Part shown: positions 11,328-20,868 of the stretch, piece after piece
Position numbering within the stretch: the stretch's first letter is position 1
How the letters are laid out: each line of letters starts with the position of its first letter
Origin: Amanita rubescens
Lineage: Eukaryota; Basidiomycota; Agaricomycetes; Agaricales; Amanitaceae
Direction: 5' to 3'
Assembly (NCBI GenBank): GCA_015039365.1
Contig: WION01000043.1
Location: 186,001-250,000 of the forward strand
DNA: 64,000 nt
The notes under the pieces: generated by a model
The model's input: only the letters and a program-made list of their open reading frames with translations
Database searches by the model: none
What the model was told of the DNA's origin: nothing
Made by a program: the position numbers and the translations under genes

Positions 11328-12680
11328 ATGCTCCTGCCCGGCGGAGAGGTTATTGAACTCCACACACCTCCACCTTCTCCAACGCATATCTGGGAGGACG
11401 ATCTTCTGGTGCCCTGCAGTGAATTGGAGGCACGTAATGAATATTACGTGTCATCCCCACAAAAACGTCCAAGGACGTATACCGTTCGCTCTCGAAAGTC
11501 CAAAAGATCTAAAGGCCAACCATACGAAACTTCAACCTGCCTTGAATCGGGCGACGAACCAATTAGGGGGCTACTGGAGGATGATATGGCTGCTGAAGTC
11601 CCCGCAGATTCTACCAGCCTCCACACGGCCAACAATGATCAGGTGTATCTGCATGGTTATGCGGAGTATATGGAGTCTGTTGAGGCAGGTATCGCGGGCA
11701 TATACCTGTTAAGTCAGAACTTGTTCGTGGTTCAAGGATGGGACTCGCGAGCACTGGGCACCACGGTAAGCTATGGCTGCTGCGGCTGAACAGATTGGAT
11801 ATCGTTTCAACTTACTTTTCATACTAGGACGCATGGTATCATTTACAATATGAGGTGTTCGGCCAAGAAACGGTGATCGTCTGCTTCTGTCCCAGCGGAA
11901 AAAACGGTTGTGTGCATGCGATCCTATTGCGCGAGCGTGGTGATTTATTTTTCCCTTCGAAAAGTGATATGTGTAAGTGTCCAAGGGCACACTTGAATAT
12001 AGTCGTAGGATCCACTTACAATAAAATTCGCAGCCCCGCCCTTAGACGCATCTCATGGTGCTGATCTGAGCATCGTTTTGTTTGCGCGAGAACTGGCGGA
12101 AGATTCTTCAATCAATTTTTTCTCCGTCTCAGACAGAGATCGGCAGGCAGTAAAGTATCGCTGTGTGGTCTACCACAATGGGCATGACGATGGGACAGGA
12201 TCGTGGAGGTGCGACAGAGATGGTGACGACAGTTGTAGTCACGTCACGAAGGCTCGACACTACCTTCAACAGCTGGTTCAACAGGACCCACATGCCCGCG
12301 ATCCCCTTGCTGAAGCCCAGAACTCATCTAGTACGTTTTTTCACCGTATTTTTGGCTTTCCATTGACAATGGTTGGTATGCTAGACATTGAACTTGAACC
12401 TATTGGTGCACGGTCCGCTAGAACGCCTGTTCTTTCGGTATCTCACCTACCCGTCCCACCACCTATTTGGGCATCGCTCCCAGAAGACGCTAGTCATGAG
12501 CGAGTCTTGCCAGCACCCCAATTGCCCAGCATGATCAGTTTGGATGAGGGAGCTCGTTGCGTGTGTGGAAGTTTGCGCCGGATGACGGAGCAAGCAACAT
12601 TTCGAGAGTGCATCGTGTATACGCTCGTTACTGCTTATCGAACGCTTTTAGAAGTCCAACCATGTCAGAAGTGCCCTCCC
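11328..12680 (+). CDS. KDZ-transposase-associated Cys-cluster (CxC-type) protein, 5' part, cut by LTR
   Basis: Exons 11328-11765, 11828-11972, 12034-12330 and 12385-12680 join in frame (donors GTAAGC, GTAAGT, GTACGT; all end AG). The product has a Pro/Ser-rich basic start (RSRKSKRSKGQ) and a mixed alpha/beta middle (WYHLQYEVFGQ, VCFCPSGKNGCVHA). A SWIM-like zinc motif WRCDRD-x-DSCSHV follows. A later Cys region reads RCVCGSLRR, then ECIVYTLVTAYRTLLEVQPC and QKCPP. This order matches the cysteine-cluster proteins (CxC5/CxC6) that accompany KDZ transposases in agaricomycetes; the usual next block (RYIGPD..GIFN) and the KDZ core are missing. The coding frame ends exactly where the TGTTAC 5' LTR end begins at 12681, so the gene is broken by retrotransposon insertion. 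Its 3' half should lie beyond the right edge. Confidence 0.65.
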
Positions 12681-13110
12681 TGTTACAAACGTACGTCATG
12701 GCCTATCTTTTCTTATCTTATCATCTATGTCATCCCTCCTATGTCATTATTTGCATATGCGTTCCTTCCGGAACATTCATCGTTTATCATATGCCAATTA
12801 CTTTTATCACATGTATGTCGTTTTCACATGTTAACCGTTTTCATTATCACATGTAACCGTTTTCATTATCACATGTATATATACTTACCATATTTGCGTA
12901 TGTACTTTGTACTATATAAATCACGCAAATATACGACTAGACCTCAGTCTAGTTTTAACAGTCAAAATCTGTCTCGTTGTCGTCTAAGTTCCCTTGAGGA
13001 CTTATCTGATAACACTCTTATACTTTGAACGTTCTTAAGTGCCGGAACTCCCTTGAGGAACCAACGGTGCCTGATAGGCTTGACTTATCAGTGAACGAAC
13101 AAACGTAACA
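12681..13110 (+). repeat. 5' long terminal repeat (430 bp)
   Basis: Begins TGTTAC and ends GTAACA, giving a 6-bp inverted terminus in the TG..CA style. It has a TATATAAA at 12913-12920 and a short tandem motif (AACCGTTTTCATTATCACATGT twice, near 12830-12875) that could be an enhancer. No canonical TGG primer-binding site follows; the sequence after the LTR is ATAAAACTAGACTCCTC. Confidence 0.75.
12913..12920 (+). promoter_or_regulatory. LTR TATA box
   Basis: TATATAAA inside the LTR, about 190 bp before its 3' end. Confidence 0.5.
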
Positions 13111-13171
13111 ATAAAACTAGACTCCTCTCCGAGCACGATAGCTTTAACGCTTTCACCTCCCATCATTCACC

Positions 13172-14950
13172 ATTGCTCCACGACAATCTAAAAGTACCCC
13201 TCCGAATAACGCCAAACGAAACCCCCTTAACCATCTCTATTATCTCGACGAACATTCCATTCATTGGGATAAACGAGAAAACGGCTGGTGTTATACCGCT
13301 TCAGGAAAACCCGTACCAGGTCACCAGTTTTGGGTGAAACAAAAACTTGGAAGACCACCAAATCAATCCTTCCCGTTCGAAGGAGGATTATATCTAAACG
13401 AACGCAAACTTGCCTTTCACGAAGGAAGTAAACGTTGGTACGCCACTGAATCAGAAACAGGAGAAGAACCGTACTTTATTAGAGACGAATACTTTGAAGG
13501 AGAACCCTTCATAGGAGGAAAAGAGGAGTTAACACGAACTGCGCTACAACGTTGGAAGAAAGCGAACGAACCAGAAACCTTAACCACTAGCAAAGAAACT
13601 CCCGTTGCATCACCACACGTTCATTACAGAGAAAGCGCTGAACCGTCAGGAGAGTCCGATAAAGAAGACAATAAAGATTCCTCCTCTGAACAAGAGAAAG
13701 AAGAAGAATCCCAAGATAAACTTGAATACGCACCTGGAACCGAAGACGTTGTTATACCCACAGTAGAACAACGAGTTGAAGACGAAACCTCAGCTCAACT
13801 CATCGCTTCCTTATCCCTTGCAACCGAATCTAAACTCGAAGCTACACAACCCGCACCATCACCCCCTGTCGTATTTCCATACTTGTTTACCCCACCAATC
13901 AACCCATTTCCTTCTAGAAAAGGAAAAGAACGAGATATGAGTGGATCAGGACCCCGGACCGAACCAAGGTCAGATCTACCAAAGATCAAACCTCCTAAAC
14001 CGTTCGAAGGAGATCGAAAATATCTCAATCCGTTCATAGCGAAAGCCGAATTATTCATGAAAATGAATAAAATGACGGATGCTCAAGATAAAATACAGTT
14101 CATTATGTATCATATTGATGGCAACGCTCAACAATGGCGCGACAACAAAATAACTGAATATGACGCCGAAACAACAAAATACGCCAACTATGACGCTTTT
14201 ATTAAAGAACTGAAAGAAGATTGGGGACAAGTAGACGAAGCAGGACTAGCCATGCACAGATTACTCACATGGAGAAAACTCCCAAAGCAATCAATTAATC
14301 AATATATTGCGCGCGTCGATCGAGACATCAATTTAGCCAAAATCACTGACGATACGACGAAATGTCATCTCCTAGTTTTAGGATTACCAAACACCTTACG
14401 AGAAAAACTACGACTAGGAGGTGCCCCGACAACCTATAAATCATTACGAACTCGTATCCTTGACATAGAAGTAGCGAACACCTTATTCTCCACTTTTGGC
14501 CAAGTAAAAGAGTTTGATGACAAAATGGAAGTCGACGAGGCTGTACTAGAATTAAACCGACAAGCACGACAAATGCAGATTGCTGAAACCTCCATGGAAT
14601 GGGTAAAAACCGCTGTATGCTATGGATGCGGAAAAACAGGACATTTAATCTCGGACTGCCCTAATCCCAAAAAGAAACGACAAAACCTTGGGAATTCACG
14701 AGGAAGGGCAGCCCCTAGAGGACAATTTCGAGGAAAACCACGCGGCCGAAATAATAACCGCAACAAAGGGAAAGGAAAAGGAAAAAGAATCAGAGCGCTG
14801 GATGCGGATAGCGATGAAGACGACAGTGGCTCGTCAAGTGAAGAATCCAACAGTGAAAACGACGAAAACCAGAGAATCGCCGTCATACGAGAAATGGCGA
14901 AAACATTACCACGTAGTGCCCGCCGAAAATTGAACAAAAAGGGTTTTTAG
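13172..14950 (+). CDS. Gypsy Gag polyprotein (non-ATG or mutated start)
   Basis: The frame is open from about 13153 to TAG at 14948-14950, but its first in-frame ATG is only near 13937, inside the Pro/Ser-rich linker. At 13172 the sequence CACCATTGCTCC sits in a Kozak-like context with ATT where ATG would be expected; I take this as the ancestral start, either mutated or used as a near-cognate codon. Domains in order: an N-terminal block rich in Tyr/Trp (HLYYLDEH, ENGWCYT, RWYATES); an acidic Ser/Glu linker; a Pro-rich segment; a retrotransposon Gag/capsid domain (NPFIAKAELFMKMNKM..IDGNAQQWRD..YIARVDRDI); a CCHC zinc knuckle (CYGCGKTGHLISDC); and a basic Arg/Gly/Lys tail. Gag packages the RNA and assembles the particle. 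It overlaps pol by 10 nt. Confidence 0.85.
   Translation: MAPRQSKSTPPNNAKRNPLNHLYYLDEHSIHWDKRENGWCYTASGKPVPGHQFWVKQKLGRPPNQSFPFEGGLYLNERKLAFHEGSKRWYATESETGEEPYFIRDEYFEGEPFIGGKEELTRTALQRWKKANEPETLTTSKETPVASPHVHYRESAEPSGESDKEDNKDSSSEQEKEEESQDKLEYAPGTEDVVIPTVEQRVEDETSAQLIASLSLATESKLEATQPAPSPPVVFPYLFTPPINPFPSRKGKERDMSGSGPRTEPRSDLPKIKPPKPFEGDRKYLNPFIAKAELFMKMNKMTDAQDKIQFIMYHIDGNAQQWRDNKITEYDAETTKYANYDAFIKELKEDWGQVDEAGLAMHRLLTWRKLPKQSINQYIARVDRDINLAKITDDTTKCHLLVLGLPNTLREKLRLGGAPTTYKSLRTRILDIEVANTLFSTFGQVKEFDDKMEVDEAVLELNRQARQMQIAETSMEWVKTAVCYGCGKTGHLISDCPNPKKKRQNLGNSRGRAAPRGQFRGKPRGRNNNRNKGKGKGKRIRALDADSDEDDSGSSSEESNSENDENQRIAVIREMAKTLPRSARRKLNKKGF
14941..14947 (+). other. -1 ribosomal frameshift (slippery) site GGGTTTT between gag and pol
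   Basis: The heptamer fits X-XXY-YYZ and is in the correct gag phase (G GGT TTT), directly followed by the gag stop TAG. A -1 slip gives GGG TTT TTA GAA and enters the pol frame without a break. Slippery sites at gag stop codons are known in gypsy elements; use of this one is inferred. Confidence 0.75.
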
Positions 14951-17428
14951 AACGAGACGACGATGAATCAGCGTCCGTCGTCTCTGAAGACGAACAACTA
15001 TGTATAAACGGTGTAACAGTATCTTCTATATCCAGAAATAAAATCACCATTCCCATTACCAAATGTTCGAATCTAAAAACCGCTGAAACCAAAGCCCTTA
15101 TCGACTCAGGCGCACAAGGAAAATTCGTCGATAGCTCACTCGTCAATTGGAACGAAATCACTCGCTTAAAGAAACCCATCCCAGTGCGAAATGTGGACGG
15201 AACAAATAACAAGTCTGGAGATATACGGTATAAAATCCAGATAAGCTATAACATCGAAAACAACCGGTTTAAAGACTGGTTTTATGTCACACGACTAGGC
15301 GATCAACGACTGATACTAGGATTACCTTGGCTCCGAGAAATCAACCCCAGAATAGATTGGTCTGAAGGAACAGTTAGATTCCCCGACGAAAGGAAGATCG
15401 ATCCGGAAGAAGAAACTACGTTTGATTACGACGAAGAAACCGAAATGTACCTTCGGTATATCCAAAAAGAAGAAGAATTAAACGCAGATGAGGACGAAGA
15501 TCTCGAGACTGATCACCTTTGGATCCAAGCGAAAACATCAGCGTCTCAAGCACTCGCACATGAACACGAAGATAAATCTACGAAAGTAGAATTACCCCCT
15601 GAATATGACAAATGGAGAAAAGTTTTTGATAAACAGACATCAGAACGATTTCCCATTTCACGACAATGGGATCATGCGATAGATCTAAAAGAAGGGTTTA
15701 AACCTAAAGTGGCGAAGAACTACCCGTTATCAATCCACGAGGAACAGCTAATGAATAAATGGGTCGACGAACAGCTCAAAAAAGGCTACATTCGACCATC
15801 ACAATCTCCGCAAGCGTCTCCTTTCTTTTACGTTGCAAAGAAAGAAAAAGGAGAGTTGAGACCTTGCCAAGATTACCGATACATCAATAGCTGGACGAAA
15901 CGAAATGCCTATCCCCTTCCTTTAGTATCCGACTTATTATTAAAACTAAGAAAAGCAAAATACTTCTCCAAGTTAGACCTCCGATGGGGTTACAATAATG
16001 TGCGAATAAAGAAAGGCGACGAATGGAAAGCCGCGTTCACGACGAACCGTGGTCTCTTCGAGCCTACTGTAATGCTCTTTGGATTATGCAATTCACCGTC
16101 AACATTTCAAACGATGATGAACGAATACTTCCGTGACATGATAGCCGAAGGATGGCTAGTCGTCTATATTGACGATATGTTGATATATGGAGCAAACGAG
16201 GAAGAAACGAGGGAGCGCACTAAGCAAGTCTTGCAACGGCTGAAAGAAAACGATCTGTTCCTGAAACTGGAAAAATGTAAATTCGTCGCCAAGGAAGTCG
16301 AATTCCTTGGGATGATCGTCAAAGAAGGAAAGATCATGATGGACCCCGTAAAACTCGCTGGAATCAGCAAATGGCCCGAACCGAAAACTGTTAAACAAAT
16401 ACGGTCATTTCTAGGGTTCGCGAACTTTTACAGGAAATTTATAGGAAATTACGCCGAAATAGTAGCTCCGCTCACGGAACTTACGAAGAAAACAGTTCCC
16501 TTCCGATGGGATGCAGAATGTCAGAAAGCATTTGACACGTTAAAGGAGAAATTCCTAGAAGAACCGGTTCTAGTTATGCCAGATCCAACGAAACCGTTTC
16601 TATTAGAGACCGATGCGTCAAACTGGGCGGTAGGAGCCGTCCTGAAACAACGGGGATCTGATGGAGAACTGCACCCATGCGGATTTATCAGTCATCGGTT
16701 AAGCGATACCGAACAAAGATATCAAGTATACGATCGCGAGTTATTAGCAATAAAGAAAGCGTTTGAAACCTGGAGACACCTTCTTAAAGGAAGCCCACAT
16801 ACGATTATGATCCACTGTGATCATAAGAATTTATCATATTACAAACACCCGCAGAAAATGACCGCCAGACAGTCACGCTGGTGGCAAGAAATCACGGAGT
16901 TTGATATCAAGTTAGAACATGTCCCTGGATCAAAACTTATTCAGGCAGACGCTTTATCGAGACGCCCTGACCATATTAACGAAGAAGAGGCAAAAGCAAA
17001 AGAAATCCCACAAACCATGATCTCTGATGACATGGTTATCGCCGCGATCAATGTATCTTGGGCAGACAAAATCACCGAATTATTGCCACAAGATAAATTT
17101 GCAAAAGTTGTAATCAACGGTCTCAAACACGGAAAACTACCCCTCCGATCAAAGTTTAATGACTGGAAGAACGATAACAACATCATTCGTTATCAAGGAC
17201 GCGTTTATGTTCCTCAAAACGAAGAATTACGAAACGAAATAATCAAATCACATCACGACCCCGTAGTTATGGGTCACCCTGGACGATTGAAGACACTAGA
17301 GCTTATCCGCCGCGACTATTATTGGCCTGGAATGACAACGACCGTATCTAAATGGGTCGAAGGCTGTGCCTTATGTCAACAAATGAAGGTTAATACACAT
17401 CCGATCACACCGGGTTTGATGCCTATTA
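14941..17428 (+). CDS. Gypsy Pol, part 1: protease, reverse transcriptase, RNase H, integrase zinc finger
   Basis: The -1 frame of gag. Protease active site ALIDSGAQGKF near 15090-15125; RT core from about 15800 with the catalytic VVYIDDMLIY at about 16160; RNase H (LETDASNWAVGAVL, then YDRELLAIKKAF and HCDHKNL). The integrase HHCC finger follows (HHDPVVMGHPGRL..ALCQQMK). The frame continues to 17428, where a Tc1 element splits an Ile codon. All catalytic Asp residues I can see are present. The reading frame resumes at 18990. Confidence 0.9.
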
Positions 17429-17775
17429 CAGTGACTCAAAAAATTGTCCCAATGTTTGGCACTTTTTGCTTCTGTGTATCATAGCATCACATCAAGGCCA
17501 AATAGAGCCAAAGTATAAGTGTACGTAAGGAAGGTCTACATCTTTGCTACGTGACGAATCAAAAATTATGTAATTCTATGCTGTTCCCATGATGTTACAG
17601 TCAATTCAATTTGGTGACTCATTGGGACAATTATTTGACTTGGTATCAGAAATACAGAAAATGCTCAATCCAGTGCTTTGTATTGCCCCCCTTGGTCTTG
17701 GTGACTGCTTTTGACCTTGTAGGCATACTTTCCATTGATATCTGACACACATCTGGCTCTATATCATCCCACATC
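17429..17775. repeat. Left long inverted repeat of the Tc1 element
   Basis: Reverse-complement match to 18643-18989 with few differences, from the CAGTGACTC terminus through the CTTGTAGGCATACTTTCC block to GGCTCTATATCATCCC. It includes transposase C-terminal coding sequence. Confidence 0.8.
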
Positions 17776-18684
17776 TGCCACTCCCTCTCAAATCTCCCAA
17801 TCTCCGGCTCATGGTTGCACAAGTGCAATTTGATGTGATGCCAGAGGATTAAGGTCTGGATACTATAGAAGTCAGTCCAGAAGAGTGATATTGTCCTCTT
17901 TCATCCAGTATCTAGCCTTTCTGAAGGTGTATTTGGGGTGATGGCCTTTCTTAAAAATGTGCTCCCCATCAGCAATCCCAGATTCCTCTATACTGAGTAG
18001 TCAGAGGTGGTCCAAATGGACACATACTGGTCAGCATCTATCCTCCCCTCAACTTCAGTAACTTTACCCACACCATTCCAGCCCATACAACCCCATACCA
18101 TGATGTTCCCACCCTCCAATGTCACAGTTCCTTGGACCTCCCTATCAATCAACCTATCCACCACTTGCTTCCACATCAACTACTCCCCATATGACCCAAT
18201 ACTGTTAACCTTAGTCTCACCTGACCAAATTACCCTCTTCCAGCCCTCCACAGAACACTGGTTGTGCCTCAGAGCAAAGGCCTATTATTTCCCCCCTGTT
18301 CACATGGCTTTTCTTCTTTGTCATAGCCTTAAACAACTGCTACTTAAGCACAGTTCTGACTGTTTGTGGGTGGAGTGGATGGGAGTTGATGATGCCAACA
18401 AGTTTGGTGACCTGAACAGCATTAGCAGCCTTCCCAGTGGTGATTTGGGTGAGGATAGATAGGAGAGAGCTTGGAAGGATGACCAGCAAAGAAATTTGTT
18501 GATTAGGAAGGTGTTCCTGAATAATTGTGGAGATGGTATACTTGCCAGGACCAAGTATAGAGGCAATATGACAAGTGGGGAAACCATTGGAAACAAGGGA
18601 GAGGATGTTTTCCTGCTGAGCAGAGGAGATGGGACATGGCAGGTGTGTGGGATGATATAGAGCCAGATGTGTGTCAGATATCAA
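17646..18684 (-). pseudogene. Tc1 transposase, degenerate
   Basis: Three blocks in order on the minus strand. N-terminal helix-turn-helix: ISSAQQENILSLVSNGFP followed by HIASILGPGKYTI and a second helix set to TVRTVLK (18684-18340). Central DDE region: GGNIMVWGCMGWNGVGKV with EGRIDADQY (18179-17988). C-terminus: WEMWDDIEPD-like, DVCQISMESMPTRSKAV and KTKGGNTKHW (17828-17646). These match Tc1-type transposases, but the blocks lie in different frames with stops between, so no intact protein is made. Confidence 0.8.
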
Positions 18685-18989
18685 TGGAAAGTATGCCTAC
18701 AAGGTCAAAAGCATTGACCAAGACCAAGGGGGGCATACAAAGCACTGGATTGAGCATTTTCTGTATTTCTGATACCAAGTCAAATAATTGTCCCAATGAG
18801 TCACCAAATTGAATTGGCTGTAACATCTTGGGAACAGCATCAAATTACATAATTTTTGATTCGTCACGTAGCCAAGATGTAGACCTTTCTTACGTACACT
18901 TATACTTTGGCTCTATTTGGCCTTGATGTGATGCTATGATACACAGAAGCAAAAAGTGCCAAACATTGGGACAATTTTTTGAGTCACTG
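18643..18989. repeat. Right long inverted repeat of the Tc1 element
   Basis: Inverse partner of 17429-17775. It carries a plus-strand copy of the transposase C-terminal coding piece (ESMPTRSKALTKTKG-like), beyond the transposase start. Confidence 0.8.
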
Positions 18990-19606
18990 TAAATCCCACG
19001 CCACACGCCCATTCGAACAAGTTTCAATGGACTTCATCACAGATCTGCCAATTATCGACGGTTTTGATTCTGTTTTGACCGTGGTCGATCAAGGCTTAAC
19101 AAAGGGCGTAATATTCATACCATGCAAAAAATCTTTTACCGCTATGGATACCGCCAACTCTTACATTAACGATGTTTACAAACGATACGGGTTACCGACA
19201 ACCCTCATCTCTGATAGAGGACCACAATTTACCTCTAAAGTTTTCGAAGAAATCTGCAAGATCTTCGGAATTAACCATAGAAAGTCGACCGCCTTTCATC
19301 CGCAAACTGACGGAGAATCGGAACGACTCAATCAGGAGCTAGAAACTTACCTCCGGTTATACTGCGTTGATCATCCAAAACAGTGGAAAGATCACCTGCC
19401 ATTAGCAGAATTCGCGCACAATCAACGGATACATCAATCTACCAAGATGACGCCATTTGAAATCATGTTTGGAATAGAGCCTGTGGCCATCCCCACAGCA
19501 TTCCCGCGAATCAACGTACCCGCCGCTGAAGACCGCTTCAAGGTCTTAACACAAATACGAGACGAAGCTCTCGCCGCACATGAATTAGCTAGACAGCTAA
19601 TGACTC
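18990..19606 (+). CDS. Gypsy Pol, part 2: integrase catalytic core
   Basis: Continues pol after the Tc1 element. DDE core: SMDFITDLPIIDGFDSVLTV (first Asp), LISDRGPQFTSKVF (second Asp) and FHPQTDGESERLNQELE (Glu). It runs to ELARQLMT and is then broken at 19607 by the giant insertion. The downstream coding sequence resumes at 62461. Confidence 0.9.
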
Positions 19607-19614
19607 CATCAGGA
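19607..19614 (+). repeat. Left terminal inverted repeat of the giant element
   Basis: CATCAGGA; inverse at 62453-62460. Similarity beyond 8 bp is weak. Confidence 0.75.
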
Positions 19615-20250
19615 TTTCGGCAGGGGCCTGGTATAACTAGATAGTTCTTATCAACAATTTCCACGCTGCAATTAGCAGATAAGACATTATCAGGGTTTAT
19701 CTACTTATCAAAGAGTTGTAACAAAGGATCAGGCAATGGTATAATACCTGTCATTCTTGTAGGATGTGATCAATAAATTTCTGTCTGCAGCTGCTGTATA
19801 AGACATTATTAGGGCTTACAACCCATTTATCTGAATTTTATTGGAAGGTCTTGACCTGATACCTGTCTGATACATGTATTGAAATTCTTGCAGGAAGTAA
19901 TCCACAATTCCTAGTCTGCCACTGCTGCATATAATATTATCAGGGATTATCACCCTCTAATCAGAATTGCATTGAACTGATACATTCCATGACACTCTTT
20001 CAGAAGGTGATCAACAATCCCCACTCTGTGACCAGGGTGTCAGACATTACTAGGTCTTACCACTTGCTTACTTTCTCAATTGTCTCAGAGGATGACCTAC
20101 TGATACATTCAGGTACTCAGGATTGAGCTCAGGTATCATTAGTATTGATACTATGTGAAATGGATTGTCTCTAAGTATATATGTATTATGAAAAGAGTGA
20201 GAAAATCCTTCCTAGTAGCAATGAGTTTACTAATCTGATCATTCAGTTAG
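19615..20250. repeat. Left subterminal repeat region
   Basis: Four diverged direct units of about 110-130 bp. Each contains GTGATCAAYAAT-like sequence, then GACATTATCAGGGTTTAT (variants ATTATTAGGGCTTAC, ATTATCAGGGATTAT, ATTACTAGGTCTTAC), then ..ACTGATACATTC. The core ATCAGG matches the terminal repeat. AT-rich and non-coding; a probable transposase-binding region. Confidence 0.75.
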
Positions 20251-20252
20251 AG

Positions 20253-20868
20253 TCACTTGAGCCTCATCTTGAGCAGATCTCTGAGACCATCCGCCATCCC
20301 CAATGGGCTTGCTCTTTGCTTCTTGTTTCCCACTACTGAAGAAGGCAGTCTAGACACTGCCAGGCCGTTGCAATTTTCGGAAGGTGGTAGCATAACCATA
20401 CTGTTTGATAAATCTCCCCACTTCCAGTCCTTGTTCACGCTCGTTGGAGGACGTTCCTCGGGAATCGCGAGGGTAGGTTGATGATCCTCTCCATTGCTGA
20501 TAAATGAAGGATCCACACTGTTCAAAAGTTCTTCCAATAGGACCATCTGTCATTGAGTTAATTCTTGACGTGGATGCATGCCAGGAAGGAGTCAACAATG
20601 AGATGGTTCCGGTTTGGCCCGGTAAAGGAAAAGGCAGTCTCGACTCGTCCCCGTCGAGCGTGATAGCTGAGCTCGTTCCCTTCCCAACCTTCGAGTCAAT
20701 GAAGAATTGGCGTCACATCCTCCTTGCACTACCAGAGCCAACACGCTTATTTTAGGCCCATAAGACGCGCCTGCCGAGGACCTTCCACCGAGTTCGATCA
20801 ACAGCTCAGCGCACTCTCACGTAATACGATATTTGGAATTGATGGTATAGAATTCCGATGCGAGTTGT
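20253..20868. other. Coding-like remnants, unresolved
   Basis: Minus-strand open stretches (20546-20253, 20801-20592) are Pro/Ser/Glu-rich and could be the frayed 3' end of the captured gene at 20869-23850. No domain is recognisable. Confidence 0.3.

Larger units (their letters stand above)
17429..18989 (-). mobile_element. Tc1/mariner-type DNA transposon, 1,561 bp, with long inverted ends
   Basis: The termini are CAGTGACTCAAAAAATTGTC and its inverse, flanked by a TA duplication (17427-17428 and 18990-18991). Removing the element and one TA restores the integrase reading frame (…LMPI then KSHA…). A decayed transposase lies on the minus strand. The inverted ends are long, about 345 bp, and the right end repeats in inverted form the sequence that encodes the transposase C-terminus on the left. 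Confidence 0.9.

Noticed and set aside
15800..17200. Minus-strand ORFs across the reverse transcriptase
   Set aside because: Short antisense shadows of pol with no domain content.
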